64,000 nt of DNA from Vibrio navarrensis. GTDB lineage: Bacteria > Pseudomonadota > Gammaproteobacteria > Enterobacterales > Vibrionaceae. Positions 8,630-17,831 of the stretch are shown piece by piece. A program made the translations under genes and the position numbers. Every line of letters begins with the position of its first letter. The stretch's first letter is position 1. The notes under the pieces were generated by a model, which saw nothing but the letters and a program-made list of their open reading frames with translations, was not told where the DNA came from and did not search any database. The stretch is taken from assembly GCF_015767675.1 (NCBI RefSeq), contig NZ_CP065218.1, positions 1,302,001 through 1,366,000 on the forward strand, read 5' to 3'.

Positions 8630-9637
8630 GTGATCACAATAAAGCATGTATCCGAACGCGCAGGGGTGTCACAAGCGACAGTCTCGCGGGTTATCAATGG
8701 TACAACTCCAGTGAGTTATGACAAGAAAGTGAAAGTAGAGATGGCGATAAAAGAGTTAGGGTATCGCCCGAACTCAATCGCCAAAGCGTTGGCGTCAAGT
8801 CGAACTGGAAGCGTCGGTATTGTGGTGCCTGAGCTGGGCAGCTCCTTTTACTCGGGTTTGTTGAATTGCATTGAAAGCAAACTACGGCGTTTAGGCTATC
8901 ACGCTGTGGTTACGGCAGGGTCGAATACTGAGCAAGGTCAACGAGAGTCGGTAGAGTTCCTCTTGGGTCGTCAAGTGGATGCGCTAATTCTCCATACTCA
9001 GTATCTCTGTGATGACTATTTACTCAGTCTGGAAAAACAGGGTATTCCTCTCGTCGTCATAAACCGAGTGATCGCTGATATGTCGTCCAGCTGTATCGAT
9101 ATCGATAATGAAGCTGGTGGAAAGCTGGCGACGCAACACTTGCTGCAAATGGGGCACCAGAATATTGCTTGTATTACCGGGCCTCTAGATAAATCAGATG
9201 CCAGTGGGCGGTTACGGGGGTATCGCCTAGCACTAGAAGAAGCGGGGCTTGAGTACAACGAAGCACTGGTTTGTGCGGCTGGATTTACCGAAGAGACGGG
9301 AATGCTTGCGATGCAGCAACTGCTAAACCGCGATGTGAAGTTTACCGCCATATTTGCCTCTAACGACCATATGGCGGTTGGGGCACTGGAGGTTTTGAAA
9401 AATAAAGGGATCTCAGTACCTGAGGAAATATCATTGGTGGGGTTTGATAACGTTCTTTTTGCACGTTACCTCACACCACGCCTCACCACTATCCATTTTC
9501 CAATTGAGGAAATGAGCACAGAAGCTGTGCAGTTAACCATTAAAAAACTTAATAACCAGAAGAACGACGTGAACTTCATCTTGTCGCCGTCACTAGTGAC
9601 AAGAAGTTCCGTTAAGAACTTACTCAACTCTATCTAA
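8630..9637 (+). CDS. LacI-family repressor of the beta-glucoside ABC operon
   Basis: This 335-residue LacI/GalR-type regulator has an N-terminal helix-turn-helix at residues 4-25 (VSERAGVSQATVSRV), a hinge (KALASSRTGSVGIVVPE) and a periplasmic-binding-protein-like effector domain ending with the family's VGFDNVLFARYLTPRLTTI segment. The start is GTG 8630, with AAGGA ten bases upstream. The first helix begins almost at once, so no alternative start is needed. Only 15 bases separate it from the solute-binding protein gene, so regulator and transporter are probably one transcript, which would make the repressor autoregulatory. The inducer is inferred to be a beta-glucan-derived oligosaccharide from the neighbouring enzymes. 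Confidence 0.88.
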   Translation: MITIKHVSERAGVSQATVSRVINGTTPVSYDKKVKVEMAIKELGYRPNSIAKALASSRTGSVGIVVPELGSSFYSGLLNCIESKLRRLGYHAVVTAGSNTEQGQRESVEFLLGRQVDALILHTQYLCDDYLLSLEKQGIPLVVINRVIADMSSSCIDIDNEAGGKLATQHLLQMGHQNIACITGPLDKSDASGRLRGYRLALEEAGLEYNEALVCAAGFTEETGMLAMQQLLNRDVKFTAIFASNDHMAVGALEVLKNKGISVPEEISLVGFDNVLFARYLTPRLTTIHFPIEEMSTEAVQLTIKKLNNQKNDVNFILSPSLVTRSSVKNLLNSI

Positions 9638-9652
9638 CCCTAAGGACAGACC

Positions 9653-10897
9653 ATGAACTTTAAGACCTTAGCGCTAACAAGCGCGGTTCTATTAGGACTT
9701 GCTAACACATCTGCTGCCGCTGAAAACACTATCCGCTTCGACGGATTCCCAGATTTTGATAGTAGTTTAAAGGTACTGCTACCTGATTTTGAGAAAAAAA
9801 CAGGTATTAAAGTGGACTACCTGATGAACAACCACGGTGATCACCATACTAAGTTGACCACCAACTTAGCCACTGGGTCTGGCGCTGGCGATGTGATTGT
9901 TGTCGATGTGGAAAAAATTGGTCCGTTTGTCGCCTCTGGTGGTTTAGTGAACCTATCGCAACAGTATGGCGCGAACAAGTTTGAAGACCGTTTTGCCCCG
10001 TATGCGTGGGCTCAAGGAAAAGGCGCAGACGGCGATGTCTACGGCATGCCTGTTGATCTCGGGCCGGGTGTTATGTACTACCGTACTGACCTGTTCGAGA
10101 AAGCGGGTATCGATATCAATCAGGCCATCAAGGATTGGGACAGCTACATTGCGGCAGGCGAAAAGCTCAAAAAACTCAACATTCAGTTGATCCCGTCAGC
10201 CGCCGATGTGGCTCAAGCAATCATCTTTACCACCGTACCTGAAGGTGAAGGATTGTATTTTGACAAAGAGGGCAACCCTGTGGTCACCTCTGAGCGTTTT
10301 GTACATGCGTTTGAGGTGGCGAAGAAAATTCGTGACAAGGGGCTAGATGGTCGAATTCTTGCTTGGTCTAACGAATGGTATGAAGGTTTTCGTAACGCGA
10401 CTTTTGCCACTCAGCTATCAGGAGCTTGGTTGCTTGGTCACTTGAAGAACTGGATTGCACCAGATACCGCGGGTAAATGGGCGGTGTCACATCTGCCGGA
10501 TGGCATTTACGGTAGCTGGGGTGGTTCTTTCCTTTCTATTCCTAAGCAGTCCAAGCATCAGGATGAAGCGTGGAAACTTATCGAATACATGACGACAGAG
10601 CGTGATGTTCAGTTAAAGCACTTTGAAACGATCGCTGCCTTTCCTGCCAATGTCACCACTTATGACGATGCGTTGTTTCAACAAGAAGTTCCATTTTTAG
10701 GTGGACAAAAAGCGCGACTTCTTTTCGCCGATGTTGCGAAAAACATTAAACCTGTTCAGCCAGCAAAAGGGGATCACGTCGCTCGCTCTATCGTTTTGGA
10801 AAACGCGCTGATGGAAGTGCTTGATGAAGGAAAAGAGATCAAAACTGCGCTTAAAGAAGCAGAGCGTCTCATCAAGCGTCGAACTCGCAATTTATAA
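9653..10897 (+). CDS. CUT1-type ABC sugar-binding protein
   Basis: This is a 414-residue solute-binding protein of the MalE/UgpB class. A signal peptide (residues 1-23, ending TSAAA) is followed by a mature domain with the class features: WDSYIAAGEKLKK near 160, WGGSFLSIPKQSKHQDEAW near 285, and WKLIEYMT. AAGGA lies before the ATG. It should capture oligosaccharides in the periplasm and deliver them to the two permeases encoded downstream. The cytoplasmic enzymes of the same operon (GH1, GH94) suggest cellobiose or another short beta-glucan oligomer, which is inference. A strong stem-loop follows the stop, as is common after highly expressed binding-protein genes. Confidence 0.9.
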   Translation: MNFKTLALTSAVLLGLANTSAAAENTIRFDGFPDFDSSLKVLLPDFEKKTGIKVDYLMNNHGDHHTKLTTNLATGSGAGDVIVVDVEKIGPFVASGGLVNLSQQYGANKFEDRFAPYAWAQGKGADGDVYGMPVDLGPGVMYYRTDLFEKAGIDINQAIKDWDSYIAAGEKLKKLNIQLIPSAADVAQAIIFTTVPEGEGLYFDKEGNPVVTSERFVHAFEVAKKIRDKGLDGRILAWSNEWYEGFRNATFATQLSGAWLLGHLKNWIAPDTAGKWAVSHLPDGIYGSWGGSFLSIPKQSKHQDEAWKLIEYMTTERDVQLKHFETIAAFPANVTTYDDALFQQEVPFLGGQKARLLFADVAKNIKPVQPAKGDHVARSIVLENALMEVLDEGKEIKTALKEAERLIKRRTRNL

Positions 10898-10916
10898 CAA
10901 AATTACATATTCAATT

Positions 10917-10944
10917 AGGAGACGTGATCTCGCGTCTCCTTTTG
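10917..10944 (+). terminator. Intercistronic stem-loop after the binding-protein gene
   Basis: AGGAGACG (10917-10924) pairs with CGTCTCCT (10933-10940) around an 8-base loop, followed by only three T residues. It sits between the binding-protein and permease genes. It probably acts as a partial terminator or 3' stabiliser that keeps the binding protein more abundant than the membrane components. Confidence 0.6.
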
Positions 10945-10959
10945 TAAGAGGTCGTTACT

Positions 10960-11949
10960 ATGAAATCAGCAACAAGCAACGTCATGGGAACAGGATTGGC
11001 TGCACGCATTTTTTCATATCTAAATTTGAAAGCGCTTACACCCTATACTTTTCTTCTGCCGTTTCTCCTTATTTTCTCTATTTTTGGGGTTTTTCCACTC
11101 CTGTTTTCGATTTATCTCTCTTTTCACGCTTGGAATCCGGTGGAAGGCTTGGGCGCGATGAGCTTTGTCGGTTTGGAAAATTACCAAGTCGCACTCACCG
11201 ATCCGTGGCTTTGGCGTTCACTCGAAAACACCTTTTGGCTGGCGATCACCTCTGGCGTGGCGCAGCATCTTATCGCCATCCCAATCGCGTACATTCTCGT
11301 TTCATTAGGGGGCCGTTTACGTCACTGGCTAACTTCAGCTTACTTTCTGCCGTATATCACGTCGACGGTCGCGGCTTCACTGATCTTTTTCAACATGTAC
11401 TCGCCCAGTTCCGGGATCATAAACCAGACTTTGATAGCTCTCGCGGACAACACCTTACTTGGGTGGGCATTTTCCTGGGTAAATGATTTTCAGCCTATCC
11501 GCTGGCTAGATGATGCCACCATGATTAAGCCGTCGATTGCGATTATGGTTTTCTGGAAGTACACCGGTTTTAACATCGTGCTCTATACCACGGGCTTAAT
11601 GACCATTCCGAAGGAAATTTTGGAAGCGGCGAGAATGGATGGTGCCAATGCGTTTCGTCGGTTCTGGAATATTTCATTGCCGATGATCCGCCCATTCATC
11701 TTCTTCGCTGTCACGATGACCATCATCGGCAACTTACAACTGTTTGAAGAACCGTTTGTGCTTACTCGCGGTGGCGGTGGTACCGGGCAAGCTGGCTTAA
11801 CCATTTCTATGTACTTGTACAAAGTGGGTTGGGAATGGTTAGAGATGGGGACGGCATCGGCCATTTCATGGCTCCTGTTTGCCCTTATCGCAACATGTAC
11901 CTTAGTTCAATTCTTCTTTTTTGGTAAAAAAGGCTTAGGGGAGCATTAA
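10960..11949 (+). CDS. CUT1 ABC transporter permease 1 (MalF-like)
   Basis: This 329-residue inner-membrane protein has about six hydrophobic helices, beginning with the segment around residues 28-50. The cytoplasmic EAA loop that docks the ATPase reads EAARMDGANAFRRFWNISLP near residue 222. Conserved LENTFWLAIT and LTRGGGGTG segments match the first permease of maltose/glycerol-phosphate-type importers. AGAGG lies before the ATG. The second permease begins one base after this stop. The two permeases and the ATPase at 14209 should form one importer. Confidence 0.92.
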   Translation: MKSATSNVMGTGLAARIFSYLNLKALTPYTFLLPFLLIFSIFGVFPLLFSIYLSFHAWNPVEGLGAMSFVGLENYQVALTDPWLWRSLENTFWLAITSGVAQHLIAIPIAYILVSLGGRLRHWLTSAYFLPYITSTVAASLIFFNMYSPSSGIINQTLIALADNTLLGWAFSWVNDFQPIRWLDDATMIKPSIAIMVFWKYTGFNIVLYTTGLMTIPKEILEAARMDGANAFRRFWNISLPMIRPFIFFAVTMTIIGNLQLFEEPFVLTRGGGGTGQAGLTISMYLYKVGWEWLEMGTASAISWLLFALIATCTLVQFFFFGKKGLGEH

Positions 11950-11950
11950 G

Positions 11951-12841
11951 ATGTCTACACAATCGGTTAAGGCTGTGTCAATGGGTGTGCATAAATCAAG
12001 AGACAACACGGTCGAAATGGTCACCAAAATGATGATGATACTGTTGGCCATCATCCTGATTATCTCCGCCATCGTGACCGTTTTCCCATTTGTTTGGTCA
12101 GCCTTGCTTTCCACTCGGGATCGTGCAGAGATTTTTGGAACAGGGATTAGTTTCGCCCTTGGCGACAGTCTCGCCATCAACTACGCCAAATTGAAAGAGA
12201 TCATGCCTTTTTGGCAGGCGATGTTTAACTCCGTGTATGTCGCCTTCATCGGTACAACCATCTCACTACTGTTTTGCAGTATGGGGGGATATGCATTCGC
12301 TGTATTCAAATTTAAAGGGAGAAATATTCTATTTGGAATGTTGGTAGGTTCGATGATGATTCCGCCTGTTCTGAGTCTAATCCCTTACTTCATGATCGTG
12401 AAATTTATCGGCTTGATGGATAACCATGTGGCGGTGTGGCTGCCATTTACCACCACACCTTTTGGAATATTCCTCGTGCGTCAACATGTGGTGGCATCGA
12501 TTCCTAAGGAGTTGTTGGAAGCCGCTAAGTTAGACGGTGCCGGTGAGTTTAGAACCTATTGGAGTGTGGTGTTGCCATTGATGAAGCCCGCTCTTGCTAC
12601 CTTGGCCATCGTCCAATTTGTCTTTTTCTGGAACATGTTCATGCAGCCACTTGTTGTGCTCACCACACCAGAAAACTACGTGATTACCCAAGCGTTAAGA
12701 AGTGTCCAAGGTATACCGAACACCCCGTGGGGGGCGGTGATGCTCGGTACTACAATTTCGATTTTGCCCTTAGTGGTTACCTATTTGTTTGCCTCAAAGC
12801 AGATGATCAGTGGGCTAACGTCTGGTGCAGTAAAAGGTTAG
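11951..12841 (+). CDS. CUT1 ABC transporter permease 2 (MalG-like)
   Basis: This 296-residue inner-membrane permease has six predicted helices and the EAA motif EAAKLDGAGEFRTYWSVVLP near residue 195. The N-terminal helix (about residues 28-52) and the FNSVYVAFIGTTISLLFCS segment are typical of the MalG partner. It begins one base after the first permease gene stops and ends 12 bases before the beta-glucosidase gene, so all are co-transcribed. It completes the translocation pore for the sugar bound by the protein encoded at 9653. Confidence 0.92.
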   Translation: MSTQSVKAVSMGVHKSRDNTVEMVTKMMMILLAIILIISAIVTVFPFVWSALLSTRDRAEIFGTGISFALGDSLAINYAKLKEIMPFWQAMFNSVYVAFIGTTISLLFCSMGGYAFAVFKFKGRNILFGMLVGSMMIPPVLSLIPYFMIVKFIGLMDNHVAVWLPFTTTPFGIFLVRQHVVASIPKELLEAAKLDGAGEFRTYWSVVLPLMKPALATLAIVQFVFFWNMFMQPLVVLTTPENYVITQALRSVQGIPNTPWGAVMLGTTISILPLVVTYLFASKQMISGLTSGAVKG

Positions 12842-12853
12842 ATTTATAAGGTT

Positions 12854-14209
12854 ATGACAATGAATAAATATGAGCTTCCTCATTCCTCGCGATTGCGTAG
12901 CAGCGATTTTATATTTGGTGTCGCCACCTCCTCTTATCAAATAGAAGGTGGAGTGGCAGAAGGAGGACGTACACCGTCTATATGGGATACCTTTTGTCAA
13001 AAAGAGGGCAAAGTGGATAAAGGTGAAAATGGGGACATCGCTTGTAACCATTACCACCTGTGGCAGCAAGATGTTGAAATGATCAGCAGTTTGGGTGTTG
13101 ATGCTTATCGCCTTTCCATCGCCTGGCCGCGCATCCTCCCGCAAGATGGGGTGGTGAATCAGGAGGGACTCAAATTCTATGAGCAGATTATCGATGAATG
13201 TCACGCACATGGTATGAAGGTGTTTGTCACCCTCTATCACTGGGATCTGCCGCAGTATCTGCAAGATAAAGGGGGATGGCTCAACCGAGAAACGGCTTAC
13301 AAGTTTGCTGATTATGCCGAGGTAGTGAGCCGTCATTTTGGCAATAAGATAGAGGTGTACACCACGCTAAATGAACCGTTTGTCGCCGCGTTTTTAGGCT
13401 ACCGCTGGGGAGTGCATGCGCCTGGCATTTTGGGGGAACGTGAAGGTTTTCTGGCGTCCCATCACCTTATGCTGGCCCATGGGCTAGCGATGCCGGTTCT
13501 ACGCCGCAATGCACCGAAGGCAAAACACGGAGTGGTATTCAATGCCTCACCTGCCTATGCGCATTCGGAGAAAGACATTGGAGCGGCAAAATACAGTGAA
13601 GCAGAAAACTATCACTGGTTTATCGATCCCGTTTTAAAAGGAGAGTATCCAGCGCTTGTCACCGAACGCCATTTTATCAACATGCCGATGGTACTTGCAG
13701 GAGATCTTGAGATCATTTCAGCACCAGTCGACTATATCGGAATCAACTACTACACCAGAAACGTTGTACGTTATAACGAAAGTGGTGATATTGAGACGGT
13801 GACGCAGGCAGAGAGTGAACACACCTATATCGGCTGGGAGATCTATCCGCAAGGATTGACCGACTTGCTGCTCAGTTTAAAAGAGCGTTATGCCAATCTT
13901 CCGCCTATTTACATCACTGAAAACGGCGCGGCGGGTGACGATCACTACCTCAACGGTGAAGTAAACGATGAACAGCGTGTGCGCTATTTTCAACAACATC
14001 TAAAGGCGTTAGATGAGGCAATTAACGCCGGTGTACAGGTCGATGGTTATTTCGCCTGGAGCTTGATGGACAACTTTGAATGGGCGTTTGGCTACTCACA
14101 GCGCTTTGGCATGGTATACGTCGATTATCCAACTCAGAAAAGAACATTAAAACAGAGCGCGATTGCTTATAAAAACATGTTATTAGAGCGTGCCAAGGAG
14201 ACCCAATAA
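12854..14209 (+). CDS. GH1 beta-glucosidase
   Basis: This 451-residue cytoplasmic enzyme (no signal peptide) belongs to glycoside hydrolase family 1. The acid/base Glu174 lies in TLNEPF and the nucleophile Glu356 in ITENGAA. The N-terminal FIFGVATSSYQIEGG block and C-terminal WSLMDNFEWAFGYSQRFG block are classic for beta-glucosidases. There is no sign of phospho-sugar specificity from a PTS neighbour; the gene is embedded in an ABC importer operon. It would hydrolyse imported beta-glucosides such as cellobiose to glucose. A second ATG two codons in is an equally possible start. Its stop overlaps the ATG of the ATPase gene (TAATG). Confidence 0.93.
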   Translation: MTMNKYELPHSSRLRSSDFIFGVATSSYQIEGGVAEGGRTPSIWDTFCQKEGKVDKGENGDIACNHYHLWQQDVEMISSLGVDAYRLSIAWPRILPQDGVVNQEGLKFYEQIIDECHAHGMKVFVTLYHWDLPQYLQDKGGWLNRETAYKFADYAEVVSRHFGNKIEVYTTLNEPFVAAFLGYRWGVHAPGILGEREGFLASHHLMLAHGLAMPVLRRNAPKAKHGVVFNASPAYAHSEKDIGAAKYSEAENYHWFIDPVLKGEYPALVTERHFINMPMVLAGDLEIISAPVDYIGINYYTRNVVRYNESGDIETVTQAESEHTYIGWEIYPQGLTDLLLSLKERYANLPPIYITENGAAGDDHYLNGEVNDEQRVRYFQQHLKALDEAINAGVQVDGYFAWSLMDNFEWAFGYSQRFGMVYVDYPTQKRTLKQSAIAYKNMLLERAKETQ

Positions 14210-15300
14210 TGGCTAAAGTTGAATTCAAAAATATTAAAAAATCCTTTGGTGATGTTGATGTGGTTAAGCATTTCGACTTTACCGTACATGACGGTGAGTT
14301 TGTGGTTTTCTTAGGCCCATCGGGTTGTGGCAAATCGACCACGCTGCGCATGCTGGCTGGTTTAGAAACCATTACCTCGGGGGAGATTTATGTCGGCGAT
14401 AAGCTGATGAATAAAGTCGACGCAAAAGATCGCGATTTAGCGATGGTTTTTCAAAGCTATGCGCTGTATCCACATATGACCGTTTACGAAAATATTGCCT
14501 TTGCACTGAAGCTGAAAGGCATGTCGAAAGTGGATATTGATGCTGAAGTACGTAAAGCGGCGAAAATGTTGGAGCTTGAGCCTCTGCTTGACAGAAAGCC
14601 AAAGGAACTTTCCGGTGGACAACGCCAACGCGTTGCTATGGGACGTGCCATGGTGCGAACGCCTAAAGTCTTTCTATTCGACGAGCCGCTCTCAAACCTG
14701 GATGCCAAATTGCGTGGCGTCATGCGTGAAGAGATCAAACAGCTTCACCGTGAACTGAAAACGACCACAATTTATGTCACGCATGATCAAATTGAAGCGA
14801 TGACGCTGGCGGATCGCATTGTGATACTCAAAGATGGCTACGTGGCTCAGGTAGGGACGCCGACGGATGTGTTTCAGCGCCCAGCCAATAAATTTGTGGC
14901 CCAGTTCATTGGTAGTCCATCCATGAACATGCTCGATGCCAAATTGATCAGTAAAGACAACGCATTTTATATCGAACTTGGGGAAACACAGATTCCGCTT
15001 CCTGAACGATTTAAAGCGTTGGCATCAAAGAATCTTGCGTTGCACCTTGGTATTCGCCCAACGGATATTCATTTGCGCGCAGAACATATTGACCATGATC
15101 GTGTATTACCATTTTCAGTAAAAATTAAAGATAAAGAGTTGCTGGGAGCCAGTATCTTATTAAAAACAGAAATAGCTAAACAATCTTTGATTATTGAAAC
15201 GCAAGCTGCCGAGGTGACAACAAGTGAATTAACCTTGTACTTAGATCTCGATGCAATTCATCTTTTTGACGCGTTGAGTGAAAATTCGCTTGCCAGTTAA
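14209..15300 (+). CDS. ABC transporter ATPase, MalK/UgpC/MsmX type
   Basis: This 363-residue ATPase energises the CUT1 importer. Walker A is GPSGCGKST near residue 37, the Q-loop lies in MVFQSYALYPHMTVYEN, the ABC signature is LSGGQRQRVAMGRA, Walker B is VFLFDEPLSNLDAKL and the switch histidine lies in VTHDQIEAMTLADR. The C-terminal third is the OB-fold/TOBE regulatory region usual for sugar importers. It overlaps the beta-glucosidase stop by one base. ATPases of this class can serve several importers, but its place inside the operon points to the transporter encoded here. Confidence 0.93.
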   Translation: MAKVEFKNIKKSFGDVDVVKHFDFTVHDGEFVVFLGPSGCGKSTTLRMLAGLETITSGEIYVGDKLMNKVDAKDRDLAMVFQSYALYPHMTVYENIAFALKLKGMSKVDIDAEVRKAAKMLELEPLLDRKPKELSGGQRQRVAMGRAMVRTPKVFLFDEPLSNLDAKLRGVMREEIKQLHRELKTTTIYVTHDQIEAMTLADRIVILKDGYVAQVGTPTDVFQRPANKFVAQFIGSPSMNMLDAKLISKDNAFYIELGETQIPLPERFKALASKNLALHLGIRPTDIHLRAEHIDHDRVLPFSVKIKDKELLGASILLKTEIAKQSLIIETQAAEVTTSELTLYLDLDAIHLFDALSENSLAS

Positions 15301-15342
15301 TTAGAATATATACAGCAGACAGTTATAAACCATTCAATTTAA

Positions 15343-15363
15343 CTCCTTCACTTTGTGAAGGAG
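15343..15363 (+). promoter_or_regulatory. Stem-loop holding a Shine-Dalgarno-like sequence before the GH94 gene
   Basis: CTCCTTCAC pairs perfectly with GTGAAGGAG around a TTT loop, 16 bases before the ATG at 15379. The right arm contains AAGGAG, so folding would bury a ribosome-binding sequence. A second AGGA at 15366-15369, nine bases before the ATG, stays outside the stem. It could be a translation control element or a weak terminator after the ATPase gene. Confidence 0.5.
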
Positions 15364-15378
15364 ATAGGAATAGTGACG

Positions 15379-17790
15379 ATGAAATTCGGGTATTTTGATG
15401 ATGAAAATAAAGAGTACGTGGCAACAACGCCTTGTACACCTATTAAATGGTGTAATTATGTTGGCACCTTAAATTTTGGCGGGCTGGTTGATAGCAATGG
15501 TGGTGTTTTACTGTGTAAAGGCGATCCTGCGCTCAATCGCATCACCAAATATATTGCTCAACTACCAAACTCCGACTTCAAAGGTTCAACCATATATTTG
15601 AAAGTGCGCAATAAAGAAGGGCATGAGGTGATTTTCTCCCCTTTTTATACGCCGACACTGAAACCACTGGAACGTTTTGAAAATCATACCGGCTTGTCTT
15701 ACACCACAATTATTTCTCAAGGTTACGGAGTCCGCTGCGAATGCACCTTCTTTGTGCCCAAAGACGATCAAGTATTACTGCAAGATATTAAAATTACTAA
15801 CATCTCGGATAGCGAGTTGCACCTTGATGTCGTTCCTGTTTTTGAGTTTTCTCACTTCGATGCATTGAAACAGCTGCTCAATGCCGATTGGGTTCCTCAA
15901 ACCATGATCGTCAAAGCGCATCAACAAGAGAGTGGTCACACAGTGCTAGAGCAATATGCTTTCATGAAGAGGGACTACGCAGTCAACATCATGACGGCTG
16001 ATCGTCCAGCCACTTCATTCTCTGGTGACCGGCAGAAGTTCATCGGGAATATGGGCTATGGAAGTTGGGCGGCACCGGAGGCTCTTAAGCAACAAGAACT
16101 GGGCAACGACGAATGCTTGAGAGGTGACAATATCGGCGCTCTCAATTTAAGACTCGGCTGGTTAGCGCCAAACCAGACGGAACGAACCGTGGTGCAACTG
16201 ACGCAAATGGCGAGTTTGAATGCGGCGAAAGCGATGTTAGAAAAGTATCGAGATCACCATCAGGTCGATTTCGCGTTTGCTGAGCTTGCGCGTTTCTGGC
16301 AACGCTATCTCGCCACCATCCAAGTTGAAACGCCTGATCCGGCGATGAACTCCATGCTCAACGTGCACAATCCGCGTCAGTGCCATACCACGAAAAACTG
16401 GTCACGTTACCTATCGCTATACCAGCTAGGATATGGCGCTCGTGGAATCGGTTTTCGTGATTCATCGCAGGATATCCTCGGTGTTATCGCGCATATGCCC
16501 GATGAAGCGCGTGAGTTCATCGAACGCTTGCTTTCGGTGCAGAATACCAATGGCTCTGCGATGCACCAGTTTTTCCCTTCGACGATGGAAGCCAATGCTG
16601 GCGACTCAAGAGAAGAAGAGGATCGCCCAGACTATTATGGGGATGACCATCTCTGGATAATCTATGCCGTAACTCAGTATGTGAAAGAGACGGGCGATAC
16701 CGACTTTCTGGATAAGGTCATCCCCTTTTACCAGAAAGATAAGCGCGGCAATCCGCTGGAAGTGGGGAAGGTGTGGGAGCATTTGTGCCGGGCCATTCAT
16801 TTTACCCAAACCAACACTGGGCAGCATGACTTACCTTTGCTTGGTTTTGCCGATTGGAACGATACGGTCAATCTGCCGCGTGGTGCAGAATCGTTGATGG
16901 TTGCGAATATGTATGGCAAGGCGCTACTCGACATGTTGGACCTTTGTAAGGTACGAGGCGAGCAAGCATTAGCAGAACAGTACCAATCACACTATGAGCA
17001 GATGAAGAGCACCGTCAACTCCTTTGGCTGGGATGGCGAATGGTATGTCCGCTATTTCGACGAACGAGGTAAGCCAATCGGCTCAAAGCAAAATCAACAG
17101 GGGCAGATTTACACCAATGGCCAAAGCTGGCCTGTTATTTCAGGCTTTGCACCCCAAGAGCGTGCAACCCAAGCTTTGAACTCGGTATATTACAAGTTGA
17201 ATACCGTTAACGGCATTAAGCTATCTACTCCTGGTTACAACGGCTTCGACCCGGATCTTGGCGGCGTTTCCACCTATCCACCCGGTGCAAAAGAAAATGG
17301 CGGCATTTTTCTTCATTCCAATCCTTGGGTAATGATTGCTGAAGCGAAGATGGGCAACGGAGATCGTGCCTACGAATACTATCGTCAAATTAACCCTGCT
17401 TCGAAGAATAACCAGCTTGATCAGTTCGAGTCGGAGCCCTACTGCTATCCGCAAAACATCCTTGGCGATGAGCACCCGCAGTTTGGCCTAGGACGAAATG
17501 CCTGGTTATCGGGGACCTCGTCATGGACCTATGTAGCAGCGACTCAGTGGATATTAGGTGTTCGTCCTGAAATGGATGGATTACTTATTGATCCCTGTAT
17601 CCCGCGTCATTGGCCTGAGTTCAAACTCACTCGGAAGTTTCGCGGTGCGACTTACCACATTCATGTCAGCAACCCACAGAATGTGAGTAAAGGTGTGGTC
17701 GAAATGCGCGTCGACGGCGAGCTAGTGCAAGGAAATAAGGCACCGATTTGCAACTCTGGCGAACATGTAATTGAGGTGCGATTAGGTTAA
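15379..17790 (+). CDS. GH94 disaccharide phosphorylase (cellobiose phosphorylase-like)
   Basis: This cytoplasmic protein of about 803 residues is a family 94 glycoside phosphorylase, cleaving a beta-linked disaccharide with phosphate to a sugar 1-phosphate plus free sugar. The N-terminal super-beta-sandwich begins MKFGYFDDENKEYV, the standard family start, so I use ATG 15379 rather than upstream in-frame GTG codons. Other marks are GFRDSSQD near 360, the catalytic FADWND (Asp492/Asp495) and the C-terminal (alpha/alpha)6 barrel with NGQSWP and WLSGTSSW. Length fits cellobiose or chitobiose phosphorylases. The neighbouring beta-glucanases favour cellobiose or laminaribiose; specificity cannot be settled by eye. 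Confidence 0.88.
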   Translation: MKFGYFDDENKEYVATTPCTPIKWCNYVGTLNFGGLVDSNGGVLLCKGDPALNRITKYIAQLPNSDFKGSTIYLKVRNKEGHEVIFSPFYTPTLKPLERFENHTGLSYTTIISQGYGVRCECTFFVPKDDQVLLQDIKITNISDSELHLDVVPVFEFSHFDALKQLLNADWVPQTMIVKAHQQESGHTVLEQYAFMKRDYAVNIMTADRPATSFSGDRQKFIGNMGYGSWAAPEALKQQELGNDECLRGDNIGALNLRLGWLAPNQTERTVVQLTQMASLNAAKAMLEKYRDHHQVDFAFAELARFWQRYLATIQVETPDPAMNSMLNVHNPRQCHTTKNWSRYLSLYQLGYGARGIGFRDSSQDILGVIAHMPDEAREFIERLLSVQNTNGSAMHQFFPSTMEANAGDSREEEDRPDYYGDDHLWIIYAVTQYVKETGDTDFLDKVIPFYQKDKRGNPLEVGKVWEHLCRAIHFTQTNTGQHDLPLLGFADWNDTVNLPRGAESLMVANMYGKALLDMLDLCKVRGEQALAEQYQSHYEQMKSTVNSFGWDGEWYVRYFDERGKPIGSKQNQQGQIYTNGQSWPVISGFAPQERATQALNSVYYKLNTVNGIKLSTPGYNGFDPDLGGVSTYPPGAKENGGIFLHSNPWVMIAEAKMGNGDRAYEYYRQINPASKNNQLDQFESEPYCYPQNILGDEHPQFGLGRNAWLSGTSSWTYVAATQWILGVRPEMDGLLIDPCIPRHWPEFKLTRKFRGATYHIHVSNPQNVSKGVVEMRVDGELVQGNKAPICNSGEHVIEVRLG

Positions 17791-17795
17791 TAAAC

Positions 17796-17820
17796 CAAAG
17801 GGCATGCAGCATGCCCTTTG
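17796..17820. terminator. Bidirectional terminator between the GH94 and epimerase genes
   Basis: CAAAGGGCATGC and GCATGCCCTTTG form a near-continuous 25-base palindrome between two convergent genes. It ends the long plus-strand operon and probably the minus-strand epimerase transcript as well. Confidence 0.7.
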
Positions 17821-17831
17821 TTCTCAACTTG

